Of a DNA stretch of 64,000 bases, positions 25,923-35,077 are shown piece after piece. Position 1 is the first letter of the stretch. Each line of letters starts with the position of its first letter. The stretch is taken from NCBI GenBank assembly GCA_964606695.1, contig CAZSHG010000002.1, positions 110,084 to 174,083 on the forward strand. The letters are read 5' to 3'. Below the pieces are notes generated by a model. That model saw nothing but the letters and a program-made list of their open reading frames with translations, did no database searches and was not told the origin of the DNA. Made by a program: the position numbers and the translations under genes. This DNA comes from CAZSHG01 sp964606695 [NCBI: uncultured bacterium]. Its GTDB lineage: Bacteria; UBP14; UBA6098.

Positions 25923-27379
25923 AGGCGCTGATCCAAAAGGCCGAAGGCGAAGCTACCTTCTCGGTCGATGACGTCGTCGTTAAGCGAATCGTATCGGATT
26001 CGCGGATGGTCTTGCCCGGCGATCTTTTCGTGGCTATCGACGGCGAAACCGTAGATGGGCATAGCTACGTCCCGGAAGCTCTTGAAAAAGGCGCGGTTGC
26101 CGCTGTCGTGGAAAGAGCCGCCGATCCGAACGCTAACTTAATAGTCGTTCCCGATTCGCGTATCGCATTGGCATCGATGGCGAAGGAATTCTACGGAAAT
26201 CCCGACGAGAAACTACTTCTTGCCGGAATTACCGGAACGAACGGCAAAACGACCTGCACTCACATGGTCAATTCGATTGCAAAGGCGCAAAAAAAGAATT
26301 TCGGGGTGATCGGAACTCTCGGCTATTACATCGAAAACCGGACGCACAAACTGGATTTCACTACCCCCGACCCAACGGTCTTATTCGGTCTGATGGCGGA
26401 AATGGTTACGGCGGGTCTCGACGGCGTCGCATTGGAAGTTTCCAGCCACGGACTCGCTCAGAGAAGGAGCTGGGGTATCGATTACGACGTTGTAGCCTTC
26501 ACGAATCTCACTCAGGATCATCTGGATTTTCATGGCGATATGGAGAGTTATTTCACTATTAAATCAAGCCTTTTTGAACGGATTCCGACGCACGTGCCGT
26601 CGGTCATTAACATCGACGATGAATACGGAAGGCGATTAATAGAAATCACAGCAAGCGATAGGATTTTAACATTTGGTATCTCGCAGGAAGCCGATTTCCG
26701 CGCTATTAATATAGAATACAGTTACGAAAGCACATCTTTTAAGATAATTTCGCCCGTCGGCTCCGGTAAAATTCGTCTGGGAGTTCCGGGGGGCTTCAAC
26801 GTCTATAACGCCCTTTGTTGCGCAGGTATCGCGGTTTCTCTGGGCTGGGATTTTGATTCGATTATTGCGGGACTCGAGAATTTCGAAGGCGTTCCTGGAC
26901 GCCTCGAGCCGGTGCGAGGATCGCAACCGTTCTCGATATACGTCGATTATTCGCACACCCCGGATGCACTCGCCAACGCGATTTCCTCTTGCAGGAAAAT
27001 CTCCAAGAATAGGGTGGTCGTGGTTTTTGGATGCGGCGGTGACCGCGATAGGGATAAGCGCCCCAAAATGGGATGCGTCGCAGGGGAACTCGCGGATATA
27101 ATCGTGATTACAAGCGATAATCCACGAAACGAAGACCCAAACTCCATTATCGACCGGATAGAAACCGGCGTCCCGAAGGGCACGACCAAATATCGAATAG
27201 AGAATAGAAAAAGTGCTATCGAATATGCCCTGGCGCTGGCGGAAGAAGGCGATGTCGTCCTGATTTCGGGTAAGGGGCATGAGGATTATCAGATAATCGG
27301 AACTACTAAAAGTCATTTCGACGACCGAGAGGTCGCGGCGGATTGGCTAATCGCAAAAGGTTACAGGGAGAGAAGTTGA
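25889..27379 (+). CDS. murE: UDP-N-acetylmuramoyl-L-alanyl-D-glutamate--2,6-diaminopimelate ligase
   Basis: The 496-aa Mur ligase adds the third residue of the stem peptide in the cytoplasm. ATP loop 'GTNGKTTC' is at 115-122, and D410-N411-P412-R413 is the motif associated with meso-diaminopimelate, so the wall is DAP-type. ATG 25889, preceded by AGAGAGGG, overlaps ftsI by 34 nt. An ATG four codons later is possible. Confidence 0.95.
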   Translation: MSSDMRNGYPLKALIQKAEGEATFSVDDVVVKRIVSDSRMVLPGDLFVAIDGETVDGHSYVPEALEKGAVAAVVERAADPNANLIVVPDSRIALASMAKEFYGNPDEKLLLAGITGTNGKTTCTHMVNSIAKAQKKNFGVIGTLGYYIENRTHKLDFTTPDPTVLFGLMAEMVTAGLDGVALEVSSHGLAQRRSWGIDYDVVAFTNLTQDHLDFHGDMESYFTIKSSLFERIPTHVPSVINIDDEYGRRLIEITASDRILTFGISQEADFRAINIEYSYESTSFKIISPVGSGKIRLGVPGGFNVYNALCCAGIAVSLGWDFDSIIAGLENFEGVPGRLEPVRGSQPFSIYVDYSHTPDALANAISSCRKISKNRVVVVFGCGGDRDRDKRPKMGCVAGELADIIVITSDNPRNEDPNSIIDRIETGVPKGTTKYRIENRKSAIEYALALAEEGDVVLISGKGHEDYQIIGTTKSHFDDREVAADWLIAKGYRERS

Positions 27380-28740
27380 GGCCTATGTCACTCGGGCAAA
27401 TATCGGATATGATTGGCGGCAGGTTATCGAGACCTGATATTCGGGGTATCGAGATACTCGATATCGCTTTCGATTCGAGAGGTATTTGCGGCGGCGAATT
27501 ATTCTTCGCCTTACAGGGCGAACGCGACGGACACGAATTTATCCCCAATGCTCTGGAGAACGGCGCTGGGGCAGTTGTGGCGTCAAGAAGCATCGAGGCC
27601 GAAATCCCGCATATTCACGTTGACGATACAATACAGGCCCTCGGCGATCTGGCGAAAGAATATCGAAAAAGCCTCGATGCCGATGTTTATTGCATTACGG
27701 GGAGCTTAGGTAAAACGACTACCAGGCGCGCGGTATCCCGGGCGCTTTCCGCGAAATTCGAGGTTGCCGAATCGAAGCGTAATTTCAATAACCTCATCGG
27801 TCTGCCCGTTTCTATTCTGGAGATCGAGCCAAAACACGATGTCGCAGTGTTAGAGCTTGGTATCAACCTTCCGGGGGAAATGTCCCGACTCGCTGGAATA
27901 GCCCGGCCAGATAACGCTATCATCCTGAATATCGCCCCCGTTCATCTCGAAGGATTACGCGATTTAGAAACAATTGCTCGCGAGAAACTTGAATTGCTGA
28001 AACATATTTCCCCGAAAGGCAAGGCCTATCTGAATATCGACGACGAGAGACTGGCGAACCAGAGCATTATCCCGCGCGACAGAGTCGTTACTTTTGGGTT
28101 CGATCCCTCTGCCGATTATTGCATTTCCGCCGCAAATCCCCGCGCCGATGGCGGTCTCGAAGTAATAGTAAACGATACCCCTATCGAGACGAGGCTTTAT
28201 GGCCGCGGGGGTAAATATGCTATCTGTTGCGCTTTTGCGGTTACGTCAGAATCGGGCCTTTCCGCCATCGAAATAAGCGATTCACTGGAGAATTTCGAGG
28301 GTTTGCCCGACAGGCTTTATGTCCGTCGGTTTGGCGATGTCACGTTAATTTCCGACGTTTACAATTCCAGCCCATTGGCCGTAAAATCGGCTCTAGAAAC
28401 CCTTTCCGCGATGGAATCCGCGCGGAAGATCGCTGTTCTGGGCGATATGCTCGAATTGGGAGAAAGGGAAGTCGAGTTTCACCGTAATATGGGTGCGAGT
28501 GCCGCCGTTATGGGTATAGATAAGGTTTTTTTCTATGGAGAACTCTCCGAGGCGGCATACAAAGGCGCGCTGGAAAAGGGAATGAAATCGGAGGATGTAT
28601 TTATCTTTAAGAATTACTTCGATCTGGAAGACGCGATGTTCGCTACAATACGCCCCGGAGATGCTGTTCTCGTCAAGGGAAGCCGGGCGATGCGTTTGGA
28701 ACGGTTAACAGAATCGATTTTGAGAAATTATGAGATATAG
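27376..28740 (+). CDS. murF: UDP-N-acetylmuramoyl-tripeptide--D-alanyl-D-alanine ligase
   Basis: MurF adds D-Ala-D-Ala to the UDP-MurNAc tripeptide. The ATP loop is 'GSLGKTTT', and 'NFNNLIGLPVSIL', 'LELGIN' and 'VYNSSPLAVKSALETL' are MurF features; the chain is ~454 aa. I used the TTG at 27376, which overlaps the murE stop and has AGGGAG 5 nt upstream; ATG 27385 is the alternative. The stop overlaps the next small gene by 11 nt. No ddl is present in the cluster. Confidence 0.93.
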   Translation: MRPMSLGQISDMIGGRLSRPDIRGIEILDIAFDSRGICGGELFFALQGERDGHEFIPNALENGAGAVVASRSIEAEIPHIHVDDTIQALGDLAKEYRKSLDADVYCITGSLGKTTTRRAVSRALSAKFEVAESKRNFNNLIGLPVSILEIEPKHDVAVLELGINLPGEMSRLAGIARPDNAIILNIAPVHLEGLRDLETIAREKLELLKHISPKGKAYLNIDDERLANQSIIPRDRVVTFGFDPSADYCISAANPRADGGLEVIVNDTPIETRLYGRGGKYAICCAFAVTSESGLSAIEISDSLENFEGLPDRLYVRRFGDVTLISDVYNSSPLAVKSALETLSAMESARKIAVLGDMLELGEREVEFHRNMGASAAVMGIDKVFFYGELSEAAYKGALEKGMKSEDVFIFKNYFDLEDAMFATIRPGDAVLVKGSRAMRLERLTESILRNYEI

Positions 28741-28993
28741 GAAGATAATACTAATCTTTTGGGTTTTATTGGCCGCCCTGACGCTGGCTACAGGATTGGC
28801 GATAAGGATAAAATTCAAGCTTGTTGCGACTCACTACGATCCCAAGTTCGTGGACGGGAAATTATATCGCAGACCGATACACCCGGGGTTCATCACGCAG
28901 ACATTCCCAGAATTATCGGTTCGAGTCGTCAGGAATTCGGGGCCTCTGGAGGACGGCCTGCCCACGGCAAGACAATTTGAGAAGGTGAAATGA
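28730..28993 (+). CDS. Small single-pass membrane protein inserted in the dcw cluster
   Basis: An 87-aa ORF between murF and mraY. It begins with a basic segment, then one strong membrane helix ('IILIFWVLLAALTLATGLAI') and a ~55-residue hydrophilic tail ('RRPIHPGFITQTFPELSVRV'). Both ends overlap neighbours: 11 nt with murF and an ATGA overlap with mraY, so it is almost certainly translated. It superficially resembles FtsL-like or other small divisome proteins but lacks a coiled coil, and I do not recognise a family. Confidence 0.7.
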   Translation: MRYRKIILIFWVLLAALTLATGLAIRIKFKLVATHYDPKFVDGKLYRRPIHPGFITQTFPELSVRVVRNSGPLEDGLPTARQFEKVK

Positions 28994-30075
28994 TTTATAA
29001 TCTATTATATCCACTTGCTTCTAAGCTAAGCGTGCTCAACTTGCTGAGATATATAACGTTCCGCGTAGCGGCCTCTGCGGTAACGAGCCTTCTTATATGT
29101 TTTGTAGCCGGCCCGCCTATTATCAAGTTTCTCAGGAAGAAGCGTTTAGGCGACCCGGTTCGCGAAGACAGTCCGGATCATCATCAGATAAAAAAGGGAA
29201 CGCCTTCGATGGGTGGGCTAATTATCGTTCTTTCCTTTATCGTAGCGACTCTGTTGTGGGCTGACCTGACGAATATTTATGTGTGGCTTGCCGTTATCGG
29301 CACGCTCTTTAGCGCCGCTATCGGTTTCCGGGATGATTATCTGAAGATAGTCAAGAAGAACCGCAAAGGGATGCTGGCGAAGGAAAAACTGGCCGGTCAA
29401 TTCATAATGGGTCTGGCAATCGGCGTCATCTTTTATCTATACCCGCCTCTGACGGAATATAGGACTATAACGGAGCTACCGTTTATTAAGAATATACTCG
29501 TGGATTTCGGTATTGTTTATATCCTCTGGATAGCTTTCGTAATAACGGGAAGCACCAACGCGATAAATTTAACCGACGGACTCGATGGACTCGCGGCGGG
29601 TCTTTCGGCGATTGTCGCCGGCGTTTTCACCATAACAGCTTACGTAATCGGGCGCATCGATTTCAGCGATTACCTCGGCTTCCTCTATTTGCCGGGTTCC
29701 GGCGAACTCGCAATATTTGCGGCCGCGGTCGGCGGGGCCTGTCTCGGTTTTTTGTGGTTTAATTCGCATCCCGCGGAGGTTTTCATGGGCGACACCGGGG
29801 CTTTAGCTCTCGGTGCCGCCTTTGGAACCACGGCAATTCTTTTGAAGAAGGAATTTTTACTTCTGGTTGTAGGCGGGGTTTTCGTTGCGGAGACTTTGAG
29901 CGTGATTATCCAGGTCGTCAGTTATCAAACCAGGCATAAGCGCGTTTTTTTGATGACCCCAATCCACCACCATTTTGAACTACTCGGTTGGCCGGAATCG
30001 CGCGTGGTCGCGAGGTTCTGGATTATCGGGATATTATGTGCACTTATGGGACTCGCAATGTTTAAGATAAGATGA
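28990..30075 (+). CDS. mraY: Phospho-N-acetylmuramoyl-pentapeptide transferase
   Basis: The 361-aa integral membrane enzyme transfers phospho-MurNAc-pentapeptide to undecaprenyl phosphate, forming lipid I. Around ten hydrophobic segments are visible, with 'KKGTPSMGG', 'FRDDYLK', 'NLTDGLDGLAAG', 'FMGDTGALALG' and the 'HHHFELLGWPE' motif. ATGA overlaps join it to the small protein gene before and to murD after. Confidence 0.96.
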   Translation: MIYNLLYPLASKLSVLNLLRYITFRVAASAVTSLLICFVAGPPIIKFLRKKRLGDPVREDSPDHHQIKKGTPSMGGLIIVLSFIVATLLWADLTNIYVWLAVIGTLFSAAIGFRDDYLKIVKKNRKGMLAKEKLAGQFIMGLAIGVIFYLYPPLTEYRTITELPFIKNILVDFGIVYILWIAFVITGSTNAINLTDGLDGLAAGLSAIVAGVFTITAYVIGRIDFSDYLGFLYLPGSGELAIFAAAVGGACLGFLWFNSHPAEVFMGDTGALALGAAFGTTAILLKKEFLLLVVGGVFVAETLSVIIQVVSYQTRHKRVFLMTPIHHHFELLGWPESRVVARFWIIGILCALMGLAMFKIR

Positions 30076-31445
30076 TCGATTACGAAGGGAAAAGAATAGG
30101 TATTCTCGGGCTTGCGCGAAGCGGTATGGCGGCGGCCAAACTACTCATTAGGTCCGGCGCGAAGGTCTATATCAGCGACGTCGCCGATAATGAGAAGCTT
30201 CGCGAAAGAGCGTGCGAAATGAAAAAAATCGGCGCGGAAGTCGAACTGGGCGGACACAGCGGCGGAATGAAAGATGATTTCGACGAGATCATTCTTTCCC
30301 CCGGAGTGCCGGTGGATATTCCTATAATTTTATGGTATAAATCCAATTATCCCGAACTACCGATAATTTCCGAAATCGAACTGGCCTATCGCTTTTCGAA
30401 GGGCAAAATAATCGGAATAACCGGAAGCAACGGCAAATCGACTACGGTAAGTATGGCCGGCGAAATTTTTAAGACTGCGGGATTCGAAACCTATATAGTA
30501 GGTAACATAGGAAGACCCATGTCCGAGATTGTGCTCGAAGCTTCCGGCGAATCGGTTTTGTGTGTCGAACTGTCTTCGTTTCAGCTCGAGATGATAGACG
30601 AATTCCGGGCGGACGTTGCATGTTTACTAAATTTGGCCCCCGACCATCTGGATAGGCACTATAACGTGGAAGCTTACTATGTGGCAAAAGCACGGTTATT
30701 CGAGAACCAGAGGCCGAATGATTTTGCAGTTTTGAATTTACTCGATGCCAACGTTAAGGCTATCGGCGATTCTCTGGATTCAAGGATATTGTGGTTTGGC
30801 AATGAACCGCATTCCGAAAAGGGAGTTTACGTCTATAACGAGAAGATAATTTCCCGAAACATCGACGGCGTCGATAGGGTAATAATGCCGGTGAGCGATC
30901 TTAGTCTTCCGGGCGGGCATAATCTGGCTAACGCCTGTGCCGCAATAGCCTGCACACTGCCTTTTGAGATCGATCAGAAAGGTATTCGGAAGGCTTTATC
31001 CGATTTTCAGGGTCTGCCGCACCGATTACAGAATGTCGGTTCGTTGAATGGAGTTCAGTTTATCAACGACAGCAAGGCCACCAACGTGGATTCGCTGGAA
31101 TGCGCATTGAAAAGTTTTGATGAAAAAGTCGTTTTAATAGCCGGCGGATACGATAAAGGCGCGGATTTCAAACCATTGAAGCTCCTCGTCTCCCAAAAAG
31201 TAAAACATGTCGTTTTAATAGGCGATACCGCCGATAGAATCCACAGCGAATGGAACGAATCGGTCGCCAAGGAGCGAGCTTCCAGTCTCGAAGAAGCGGT
31301 CGAAAGGGCATTTAACGCGGCGTTACCGTCGGGGATCGTTCTGCTCGCTCCCGGATGTGCAAGTTACGATATGTTCGATAATTTTGAACAAAGGGGCGAA
31401 ATTTTCGCGGATATAGTAGGAAAACTCATCAAGAAGAAAAAATGA
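30072..31445 (+). CDS. murD: UDP-N-acetylmuramoylalanine--D-glutamate ligase
   Basis: The 457-aa Mur ligase adds D-glutamate. It has the N-terminal 'GILGLARSGMAAAKLL', ATP loop 'GITGSNGKSTT' (~115-125), 'ELSSFQLE' and 'NDSKATNVDSLECAL', all typical of MurD. The start overlaps the mraY stop (ATGA), and the stop overlaps the ftsW start in the same way. Confidence 0.95.
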   Translation: MIDYEGKRIGILGLARSGMAAAKLLIRSGAKVYISDVADNEKLRERACEMKKIGAEVELGGHSGGMKDDFDEIILSPGVPVDIPIILWYKSNYPELPIISEIELAYRFSKGKIIGITGSNGKSTTVSMAGEIFKTAGFETYIVGNIGRPMSEIVLEASGESVLCVELSSFQLEMIDEFRADVACLLNLAPDHLDRHYNVEAYYVAKARLFENQRPNDFAVLNLLDANVKAIGDSLDSRILWFGNEPHSEKGVYVYNEKIISRNIDGVDRVIMPVSDLSLPGGHNLANACAAIACTLPFEIDQKGIRKALSDFQGLPHRLQNVGSLNGVQFINDSKATNVDSLECALKSFDEKVVLIAGGYDKGADFKPLKLLVSQKVKHVVLIGDTADRIHSEWNESVAKERASSLEEAVERAFNAALPSGIVLLAPGCASYDMFDNFEQRGEIFADIVGKLIKKKK

Positions 31446-32686
31446 CGTCGAAAATGGACAAACAGCTTCTGCTTATTGTGGCTATCCTCACGCTGACAGG
31501 TATAGTTATGGTTTATTCCGCCACATCGATTATGTGCGCGAAAATGGAATGCTACTCGAGTTCGACGTATTTCCTCAAACAACAGTTAATCCGCGTCGGA
31601 GTGGCTCTTGCCGGGTTCGTGCTGGCCACGCAACTCGATTATCGCCTGTTGAAAAAATGGTCGTTCGTCATTTTGATATTGTCTGCCCTTTTACTTTTAG
31701 CTTTGACAATACCGAGATTCGCGGCAGGTTCTATCAAGGGGGCGAATAGGTGGCTCGATTTGGGCGCGGCGAACATCCAGCCTTCCGAAATAACCAAGCT
31801 TGCTTTGATAATCTTCCTCGCGGAATACCTCGCAAAAAAACGAAAAACGATAGGCGATTTCAAGAAGACTTTCCTGCCCGTAGTGGGAATTTCGGGGCTT
31901 TTTATTATCGCGGTTGCCCTACAACCGAATTACGGTATGGCAATAGCGATTTCGATTGTAACGGCAATAATGTTTTTCGTTGCGGGTGCAAGGTTTTTGC
32001 ATCTGGCCGCTATCGCCGTCCCGACTTCGATAGCGATGGTTCTCGCCATCATGCATTCCGACCACGCTCAACGAAGAGTGATGACTTTTATAAACGGCGG
32101 CGATTTACTGGGCGACGGTTTCCAGATAAGGCAGTCTTTAATAGCTATCGGCGCGGGCGGTTTGACCGGAAAAGGCATCGGGCAGGGAATACAGAAATTA
32201 TTCTATATTCCGGAAATTCACACCGATTTCATTTTCGCCGTCATCGGCGAGGAATTGGGATTTCTGGGAACGACATTTATTCTGATTCTCTTTGCTCTAC
32301 TCGCCTGGCGCGGCATAAAGATCGCCATGCGCGCGCCCGACGCTTTCGGTCAGAATCTGGCCATAGGAATAACGGCTATGATTTCCGTTTATACGGCCAT
32401 AAATATCGGCGTGGTATTGAAACTTATCCCGACGACCGGTATTCCACTGCCTTTCATAAGTTTCGGCGGGTCGGCTCTTTTGATTACGATGGTTTCGTGC
32501 GGAATACTTTTGAATATATCAACTCACGTCTGGACACCGCTTGTGGAACATATAAGCGTGCCAGACGAAATCGAAATCCCGGAGGGTCCCGATGCGAGTC
32601 TTGATGGCCGGAGGCGGAACCGGCGGACATCTAATCCCGGCGCTGAATATCGCCCGGGAGTTGTCAGCACGTCATCCGGACGCTGA
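31442..32686 (+). CDS. ftsW: Septal peptidoglycan polymerase FtsW (SEDS)
   Basis: The SEDS-family glycosyltransferase works with FtsI. About ten membrane helices are visible; 'KGANRWLDLG', 'PSEITKLALI', 'FAVIGEELGFLG' and 'PFISFGGSALL' are hallmark segments. The last ~31 residues ('SLDGRRRNRRTSNPGAEYR' and on) run through the start of murG in another frame, giving a 95-nt overlap. They are hydrophilic and probably a dispensable tail from loss of an earlier stop. Confidence 0.94.
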   Translation: MTSKMDKQLLLIVAILTLTGIVMVYSATSIMCAKMECYSSSTYFLKQQLIRVGVALAGFVLATQLDYRLLKKWSFVILILSALLLLALTIPRFAAGSIKGANRWLDLGAANIQPSEITKLALIIFLAEYLAKKRKTIGDFKKTFLPVVGISGLFIIAVALQPNYGMAIAISIVTAIMFFVAGARFLHLAAIAVPTSIAMVLAIMHSDHAQRRVMTFINGGDLLGDGFQIRQSLIAIGAGGLTGKGIGQGIQKLFYIPEIHTDFIFAVIGEELGFLGTTFILILFALLAWRGIKIAMRAPDAFGQNLAIGITAMISVYTAINIGVVLKLIPTTGIPLPFISFGGSALLITMVSCGILLNISTHVWTPLVEHISVPDEIEIPEGPDASLDGRRRNRRTSNPGAEYRPGVVSTSSGR

Positions 32687-33689
32687 TATAAGATTCGTTG
32701 GAACCGTCAGAGGTATTGAAAATAAGATCGTTCCTCAGGAGGGCTATCCGCTGGAGTTACTCCCGGTAGTTCCCCTGTCGAGGAAATTATCATGGAACTT
32801 GTTTAAGTTCCCGATTGTTCTTTTAAAATCGATAATCAAAACTGCAAGGCTGATTAAAACTATGGACGCCGATATCGTAATAGCGACGGGAGGTTACGTC
32901 GCCGGGCCGGCCGTATTGGCGGGATGGCTCAGACGTATCCCCATCGTCATTAACGAACAAAACTCCTATCCGGGCCTTACGACTCGCGTTGCAAGTCTAT
33001 TCGCGTCTAAGGTTTGCCTGGGGCTTCCCGGTGCAAAAAGGCATTTATGGAAAAAATCGCAGGCCGAATTGACGGGCAATCCCGTGGAGATACCGTCGGA
33101 AAAGCCAAATCGAGCGGTAATCCGCGGTAAATACGATCTCGAACCTGATAGATTTACCGTTCTTGTTACAGGTGGATCGCAGGGCGCGTCGAGTATAAAC
33201 GACGCCGTTATAGAGTTATTTAAAAGCGGCGATTTTCCAGAAAACGCCCAGATGATATGGCAAACAGGCGAAAGAAAATTCGACAAAGCCCGCGACGAAC
33301 TCGGTTACGCTCCTTCGAATATCGTGATTACGCCGTTCATTCGCCCGATGTGGGAAGCTTACAATGCGGCGGATATTATCGTTGCTCGATGTGGCGCGCT
33401 TACACTCAGCGAGATAAGCATATTCGGCCTTCCGGCGATACTCGTGCCGTATCCATTCGCGGCGGCGGATCATCAAAGGTTGAACGCTCTGAGTTTCGCC
33501 AAAGAGGGCGCGGCGATAGTTATATCGGACGAAGAGATGTCCGGGAGAAGCCTTGCGAACGCACTGAACGAGATTATCGACGACGAAAAAAAGCGAGAGA
33601 AGATGGCCAAAGCTTCTGAAAAACTGGGGCGGCCATCGGCGCTAAATGCAATCGTCAGAACGATCGAAAAACTATTAGAAGGAAAATGA
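32592..33689 (+). CDS. murG: UDP-N-acetylglucosamine--N-acetylmuramyl-(pentapeptide) pyrophosphoryl-undecaprenol GlcNAc transferase
   Basis: MurG converts lipid I to lipid II at the inner membrane. The 365-aa protein starts with 'MAGGGTGGHLIPALNIA', with 'NEQNSYPGLTTRVAS', 'GGSQGASSIND' and 'YPFAAADHQRLNA' as expected for this GT28 family. GGAGGG is 5 nt before ATG 32592, so this start is well supported despite lying inside ftsW. Confidence 0.95.
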   Translation: MRVLMAGGGTGGHLIPALNIARELSARHPDADIRFVGTVRGIENKIVPQEGYPLELLPVVPLSRKLSWNLFKFPIVLLKSIIKTARLIKTMDADIVIATGGYVAGPAVLAGWLRRIPIVINEQNSYPGLTTRVASLFASKVCLGLPGAKRHLWKKSQAELTGNPVEIPSEKPNRAVIRGKYDLEPDRFTVLVTGGSQGASSINDAVIELFKSGDFPENAQMIWQTGERKFDKARDELGYAPSNIVITPFIRPMWEAYNAADIIVARCGALTLSEISIFGLPAILVPYPFAAADHQRLNALSFAKEGAAIVISDEEMSGRSLANALNEIIDDEKKREKMAKASEKLGRPSALNAIVRTIEKLLEGK

Positions 33690-35077
33690 CTTTGTTTCAC
33701 AAAATAAAACAACTGCATTTCGTGGGTATCGGCGGTTCGGGTATGTGCGGCATCGCGGAGGTGCTGTTGTCTCTGGGGTTTAAGATTACCGGTTCCGATT
33801 TACGCGAAACGGACATCACGCATCGCCTCGCCGAATTGGGGGCGAAGATAAGCATAGGACACGCCCCGGAGAATGTCGAGGATACCGACGTAGTAGTAAT
33901 TTCCAGCGCGGTGCACAAGGATAATATCGAGGTAAAAATCGCCGAAGAACGTGGCATCCCCATAATCCGCCGCGCGGAAATGCTCGCTGAGTTGATGAGA
34001 ATGAAATTCGGCATTGCGGTGGCGGGCACGCACGGAAAATCCACAACCAGCAGTATCATCGGCGAAGTCTTAACAGCGGGGGACTTCGACCCGACGGTCA
34101 TTGTGGGCGGCATTGTGAAGAACCTCGGCACAGGTGCCGTTTCCGGTAAATCAGAATATCTGATCGCGGAGGCCGACGAATTCGACCGAAGTTTCCTGAA
34201 ATTAATCCCGACAATCGCCGTAGTTACCACTCTGGAAGCCGAGCACATGGAATGTTACACGGACATGGACGACCTCCGCGGAGCTTTTGTAGAATTTATG
34301 AACAAAGTGCCGTTCTTCGGCGCTGTTATCATCTGCCTGGACGAAAATTCGTTGCAGGATTTACTCCCGAAAATAGGGCGGCGGGTCATTACTTACGGAC
34401 TTTCCACTCAGAGTGACTTACGGGCAACTCGAATCCGTTTCGACAAGGATAAAACCTATTTCGAGGTGAATTCGCGCAGTTTCTCATATGGCGAAGTCGA
34501 GATAGATTTACTCGGCATGCACAATGTCAGGAATACATTGGCCGCAATTGCGGTCGGTTTGGAGTTGGGTCTGGGTTTTGATACTATTCGCGAGGGTCTG
34601 AAACGGTTCCACGGAGTCAGAAGACGATTCGAGCTTTTAGGCGACGTCAACGGGATTCTTGTGGTCGATGATTTCGGACATCATCCAACGGAAATTCGAG
34701 TGACTTTACAGGGCGCGAAACTCGGCTATGACAGACCGATTATAGCGGTTTTCCAGCCGCATTTGTTCACTCGAACCAGAGACTTCGCAGGAGATTTTGG
34801 GCAGGCTTTCCTATACTCGGACAAACTCATCGTTACCGATATCTATCCTTCGCGCGAGAATCCGATACCGGGAGTTACGGGCGAATTGATAGCCAGGGCG
34901 GCACGGGATTACGGACATCGCGATGTCCACTGGGTGCCCAATCTCAAAGATGTTCCGGCAAAACTTATGGAAATAGCCCGCCCCGGAGATATGGTAATAA
35001 CTTTCGGCGCGGGAGACGTTTACAAGGCCGGAAAAGAGTATATCGAAATGTTAAAAGAATCTACGGCGAAAAATTGA
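33686..35077 (+). CDS. murC: UDP-N-acetylmuramate--L-alanine ligase
   Basis: The first Mur ligase of the pathway, 463 aa. Motifs are 'FVGIGGSGMCGIAEVL', ATP loop 'GTHGKSTTSS', 'EADEFDRSFL' and 'DDFGHHPTEI'. The start overlaps the murG stop (ATGA), and the 3' end overlaps the murB start by 4 nt. Confidence 0.96.
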   Translation: MTLFHKIKQLHFVGIGGSGMCGIAEVLLSLGFKITGSDLRETDITHRLAELGAKISIGHAPENVEDTDVVVISSAVHKDNIEVKIAEERGIPIIRRAEMLAELMRMKFGIAVAGTHGKSTTSSIIGEVLTAGDFDPTVIVGGIVKNLGTGAVSGKSEYLIAEADEFDRSFLKLIPTIAVVTTLEAEHMECYTDMDDLRGAFVEFMNKVPFFGAVIICLDENSLQDLLPKIGRRVITYGLSTQSDLRATRIRFDKDKTYFEVNSRSFSYGEVEIDLLGMHNVRNTLAAIAVGLELGLGFDTIREGLKRFHGVRRRFELLGDVNGILVVDDFGHHPTEIRVTLQGAKLGYDRPIIAVFQPHLFTRTRDFAGDFGQAFLYSDKLIVTDIYPSRENPIPGVTGELIARAARDYGHRDVHWVPNLKDVPAKLMEIARPGDMVITFGAGDVYKAGKEYIEMLKESTAKN

